A stretch of 7,914 nucleotides of DNA from Clostridia bacterium (lineage in GTDB: Bacteria > Bacillota > Clostridia > Oscillospirales > Acutalibacteraceae): assembly GCA_900768075.1 (NCBI GenBank), contig CAAGBN010000070.1:1-7914 (forward strand), in the 5' to 3' direction. Below are positions 5,576 through 7,914 of the stretch, in pieces. Below the pieces are notes generated by a model that saw only the letters and a program-made list of their open reading frames with translations, was not told the DNA's origin and did no database searches. Within the stretch, counting starts at the first letter, position 1. Each line of letters opens with the position of its first letter. A program made the position numbers and the translations under genes.

Positions 5576-6704
5576 TTTTATTGAGAGAAAATACTAAATT
5601 TTTTATATCTTTTTTTGTGTTGAACCAACCGGGACTCACTCTTACAACTCCGTTTTCATTTCCGGCATAGGTTTTATGTGCAAGATAGGCGCAGTGGTAC
5701 CCTGCCCTGACGGCAAAATTGCTGTTATCAAGTGCCTCTGCTACTTCTTCACTGCTCATATTTTTAATGTTGAAAGCTATAAGTGGTGCATGGTTTTCAC
5801 CCGAAATTTCGCTGTAAAGCTTTATATTTTTTATAAGGCTTATATCCTCTTTCAGAATACGGCAAAGATAGGCTTCTTTTTCGTGGATCGCTTTCTCACC
5901 GCCGACACATGAAATATAATCCATTCCCTTTTTAAGTCCCCATATTCCGGGCAGATTTACAGTACCGCTTTCAAGCTTATCAGGGTAAGCATCGGGCTGT
6001 TTCTCACTCATAGAGTTACTGCCCGTACCTCCCTGACAGAAAGACTCTACCTCAACATCCTCTCCCATAATCATTATACCTGTACCCATAGGGCCCATAA
6101 GACCCTTATGTCCAGGCATACAAAGAATATCAATATTCATTTTTTTCATATCAATTTTATAGGTGCCTGCACCCTGAGCTGCATCGACAATAAAAATTAT
6201 GCCTCTCTTTTTAAGCTCTCTGCCAAGCTCTTCTATAGGCAGTACCGTACCGAAAACATTAGACACCATTGTGCAGATAACGGCAGCGGTACTGCCATTG
6301 ACCAAAGCCAAGAAATTGCTAACTGTTTCTCCCGTGCTAAGCGGGTTGACCTTAGCAACGCTGTAGGTTATAGTACCGCTTTCATAAAGCTTGTGAACAG
6401 GTCTCAAAACTGAGTTATGCTCAAAGCAGGACATTATCACGTGGTCGCCTTTTTTTAGTGAGCCTTTTATTGCCATATTGAGAGCAGAGGTGCAGTTGTG
6501 GGTAAATATTACCCTTTCAGCAGATGCCGAAAACATATCTGCCGCCTTTTCTCGTGTAAGATAAACCATCTCCCCTGCCCTCATAGTCATTTTGTGTCCG
6601 CCTCTGCCTGCATTTGCTCCGACTATCTTCTGAGCATGAAGCATAGCGTTAATCACGCTTTCAGGCTTGGGATATGTGGTGGCGGCATTATCAAGATATA
6701 TCAT
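5553..6704 (-). CDS. Cysteine desulfurase family protein (class V aminotransferase, NifS-like)
   Basis: This is a 383-residue PLP enzyme of fold type I. It begins MIYLDNAATTYPKP, typical of NifS-like proteins. Visible features are the cofactor-contacting EHNS (95-98), Asp174-Ala-Ala-Gln177, the Schiff-base Lys200 in MPGHKGLMGP, GGTGSNS (225-231), ESGTVN (245-250) and the catalytic loop Cys338 in VRAGYHCAYLAH. The GGTGS and GxHCAxLAH pattern places it in the subgroup typified by Enterococcus EF2568 (TIGR01977), not in the IscS or SufS housekeeping groups; this is from memory of the families. It removes sulfur, or selenium from selenocysteine, leaving alanine. The ATG overlaps the stop of the upstream DUF3343 gene by four bases (ATGA), with a weak GAGAG site (6708-6712). 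The pairing suggests sulfane or selenium transfer to the small protein. The substrate cannot be told from sequence. Confidence 0.92.
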   Translation of the reverse strand: MIYLDNAATTYPKPESVINAMLHAQKIVGANAGRGGHKMTMRAGEMVYLTREKAADMFSASAERVIFTHNCTSALNMAIKGSLKKGDHVIMSCFEHNSVLRPVHKLYESGTITYSVAKVNPLSTGETVSNFLALVNGSTAAVICTMVSNVFGTVLPIEELGRELKKRGIIFIVDAAQGAGTYKIDMKKMNIDILCMPGHKGLMGPMGTGIMIMGEDVEVESFCQGGTGSNSMSEKQPDAYPDKLESGTVNLPGIWGLKKGMDYISCVGGEKAIHEKEAYLCRILKEDISLIKNIKLYSEISGENHAPLIAFNIKNMSSEEVAEALDNSNFAVRAGYHCAYLAHKTYAGNENGVVRVSPGWFNTKKDIKNLVFSLNKIAKRNIL

Positions 6705-6931
6705 AATCTCTCACGAAAGCTTTCCACACCAAGATTTTTTATATGATGCTCAGTTATAATATCATAGGCTTCCCATATGTCACCGTCGGTGTAAAGAGCA
6801 AAGTTACAGCCCTCTTTATGGTTGGGATTAGGGTTTCGCTTGAGTCTGGATTTTATAGCATGTCTTTTCAGTACAGCTACAGCTTTCTGACCGAGAGTCT
6901 GAGTTTCAAATTTTATATATGTGTATGTCAA
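6701..6931 (-). CDS. DUF3343 small protein (putative Se/S carrier-like)
   Basis: This is a 76-residue protein starting at TTG (6929-6931). No ATG or in-frame GTG is better placed, and a perfect AGGAGG (6940-6945) sits 8 nt upstream. It begins with a beta strand (YTYIKFET), then a helix with KAVAVLKRHAIKSRL, then a basic and Pro-rich loop leading to Gly41-Cys42, then NFALYT. The arrangement of helix, R-x-x-P loop and single GC before a hydrophobic strand fits DUF3343 (Pfam Se_S_carrier-like, from memory). Cys42 is the only cysteine and the likely sulfur or selenium acceptor. The gene overlaps the desulfurase gene by four bases, so the two are translationally coupled, in agreement with a donor-carrier pair. 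No selD or yedF is visible nearby. The role is inferred from context. Confidence 0.8.
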   Translation of the reverse strand: MTYTYIKFETQTLGQKAVAVLKRHAIKSRLKRNPNPNHKEGCNFALYTDGDIWEAYDIITEHHIKNLGVESFRERL

Positions 6932-6964
6932 GGGTCACTCCTCCTGTTTATATTATCTCCCTAC

Positions 6965-6970
6965 ATTATA
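6965..6970 (-). promoter_or_regulatory. Candidate -10 element for the DUF3343-desulfurase pair
   Basis: The minus strand has a perfect TATAAT at 6965-6970, about 34 nt upstream of the TTG start and just downstream of the GH13 terminator. No good -35 hexamer is found at 16-18 bp and there is no extended -10, so the promoter may be weak or need an activator. Confidence 0.5.
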
Positions 6971-6994
6971 TGATTTCACAGGTTTTGAGGACAC

Positions 6995-7022
6995 AAAAAA
7001 GCGTACCTAAAATCGGGTACGC
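6995..7022 (-). terminator. Intrinsic terminator after the GH13 gene
   Basis: On the minus strand a perfect 7-bp stem GCGTACC/GGTACGC (7016-7022 with 7001-7007) encloses an 8-nt loop and is followed directly by six U (7000-6995). It starts 14 nt after the stop codon of the glucosidase gene and separates it from the DUF3343 unit. Confidence 0.9.
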
Positions 7023-7036
7023 CTTTAACATTAATT

Positions 7037-7914
7037 TTATCTAATTTTATAAAGATTAGCCTCAAAAGGTACAAGTAAGTCTTGCTTGTTTGCCTTTACA
7101 TTTGATGCAATAAGCTCAAAACCGTTTGTGCATACAGGCTTTTTAACCTGCTTGTCTGTAAGGTTAATTTCGACATAATATGTGTCCTTTTCACCGATAC
7201 GGTAGTAAGCGAGTACATCGCTCCACTTTTCTTTTGCGAGTCTGAAGTCACCGTAAACAAGTGTGGGTATCTCGTGGCGAAGAGCAATCATCTTACGGTA
7301 GAAGTTAAGCACTGAGTCCTCGTCCTTGTCCTGAGCCTCAACATTGATTTTTTCATAGTCGGGCATACACTCGAGCCAGGGCTCACCTGTTGTGAAGCCT
7401 GCATTTTCCTCAGCTGACCAGCACATAGGCATTCTGCAGTTATCTCTTGAGCCTGCAAGAAGATTTTCATAAGCCTGCTGACGGGTCATACCCTTTTCAG
7501 TCTGCTCTTTATAATAGTTGAGAGACTCAACATCCTTGAAGTCATAAGGTGATTTGAAGCCGCCGTTTGTCATACCGATTTCCTGACCCTGATATACAAA
7601 GGGTACACCCTTGAAGGTCATCTGCATAAGAGCGAGAAGCTTTGAAAGCTCATTTCTGAAATGTCCGTCGGGACAAACCTTACTTGTCATTCTTGTGGTA
7701 TCGTGGTTTTCGAAGAAGACTGTAGGCCAGCAGTGGTTGCCGTAATTCAGCTGCCACTTGACAAGCTCCTTAGCCATAGGACGAAGGTCATATTTATACT
7801 TATTGAACTTGCTCTTGCCGGGGTTTTCGATATGATCAAAGGCAAAAACAACATCAAGCTCTTGTCTGTAATCGCCTGTCATAAGCTTTGACATCTCTAT
7901 ACCCGTACCCTGAC
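7037..7914 (-). CDS. GH13 alpha-glucosidase (oligo-1,6-glucosidase type), C-terminal part
   Basis: The frame stays open to the window edge, giving about 291 visible residues and a TAA stop at 7037-7039; the N-terminal half is missing. An in-frame ATG at 7892-7894 is internal. Visible motifs are ELDVVFAFDH, FFENHDTTR (conserved region IV, with the transition-state Asp encoded at 7700-7702), GVPFVYQGQEIGMTN, and SRDNCRMPMCWS followed by NAGFTTGEPWL. The last block corresponds to the SRDNxRTPMQW signature of GH13 oligo-1,6-glucosidases, dextran glucosidases and trehalose-6-phosphate hydrolases. The C-terminal beta domain begins near LVYGDFRL. It should release glucose from the ends of alpha-glucosides in the cytoplasm. 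The nucleophile and acid/base regions are outside the window, so the exact linkage cannot be stated. It ends at its own terminator and is probably unrelated to its neighbours. Confidence 0.9.
   Translation of the reverse strand, partial: QGTGIEMSKLMTGDYRQELDVVFAFDHIENPGKSKFNKYKYDLRPMAKELVKWQLNYGNHCWPTVFFENHDTTRMTSKVCPDGHFRNELSKLLALMQMTFKGVPFVYQGQEIGMTNGGFKSPYDFKDVESLNYYKEQTEKGMTRQQAYENLLAGSRDNCRMPMCWSAEENAGFTTGEPWLECMPDYEKINVEAQDKDEDSVLNFYRKMIALRHEIPTLVYGDFRLAKEKWSDVLAYYRIGEKDTYYVEINLTDKQVKKPVCTNGFELIASNVKANKQDLLVPFEANLYKIR

Noticed and set aside
6936..6938. GTG start for the DUF3343 gene
   Set aside because: It is out of frame with the conserved protein and only one base from the ribosome binding site; TTG at 6929-6931 fits.

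Overview
The window looks like a chromosomal segment of a Gram-positive, spore-forming clostridial bacterium, most likely a gut Oscillospiraceae/Ruminococcus-type organism. The support is recognisable Spo0A, SpoIVB, RicT, CdaA and CdaR proteins, AT-rich intergenic DNA, strong AGGAGG-type ribosome binding sites and intrinsic terminators with U-tracts. The taxon is inferred from gene content, not from a search.

Layout: the 3' end of ricT enters on the plus strand (1-282) and ends at a hairpin terminator shared with the convergent neighbour. All other genes are on the minus strand. Read in their own direction, from right to left, they are: the 3' part of a GH13 alpha-glucosidase (7914-7037) with its terminator; a two-gene unit of a DUF3343 Se/S-carrier-like protein and a NifS-like cysteine desulfurase (6931-5553, ATGA overlap); cdaA and cdaR (5499-3308, 1-nt overlap) with a candidate sigma-A promoter inside the end of the desulfurase gene, closed by a terminator; an intergenic region with a 90-nt palindromic element that can fold into a perfect three-armed cloverleaf; spoIVB (3040-1832) and its terminator; spo0A (1551-784); and a small DUF1622 membrane protein (696-325) with its own near-consensus promoter.

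How the genes work together: CdaA makes c-di-AMP at the membrane and CdaR is its extracytoplasmic partner. SpoIVB and Spo0A are the conserved neighbouring pair of sporulation genes, the forespore signalling protease and the master regulator. RicT belongs to the Y-complex, which acts on RNA processing and has been linked to Spo0A activation in Bacillus. The DUF3343/desulfurase pair resembles sulfur or selenium trafficking modules. The GH13 enzyme is a metabolic gene, separate from the rest.

Most of the window is ordinary core genome. The two signals most worth a second look are the cloverleaf-forming inverted-repeat element at 3164-3253, and the degenerate receiver domain of Spo0A, which keeps the phospho-acceptor Asp56 but has lost the acidic pair, the Thr and the Lys that normally support phosphorylation.
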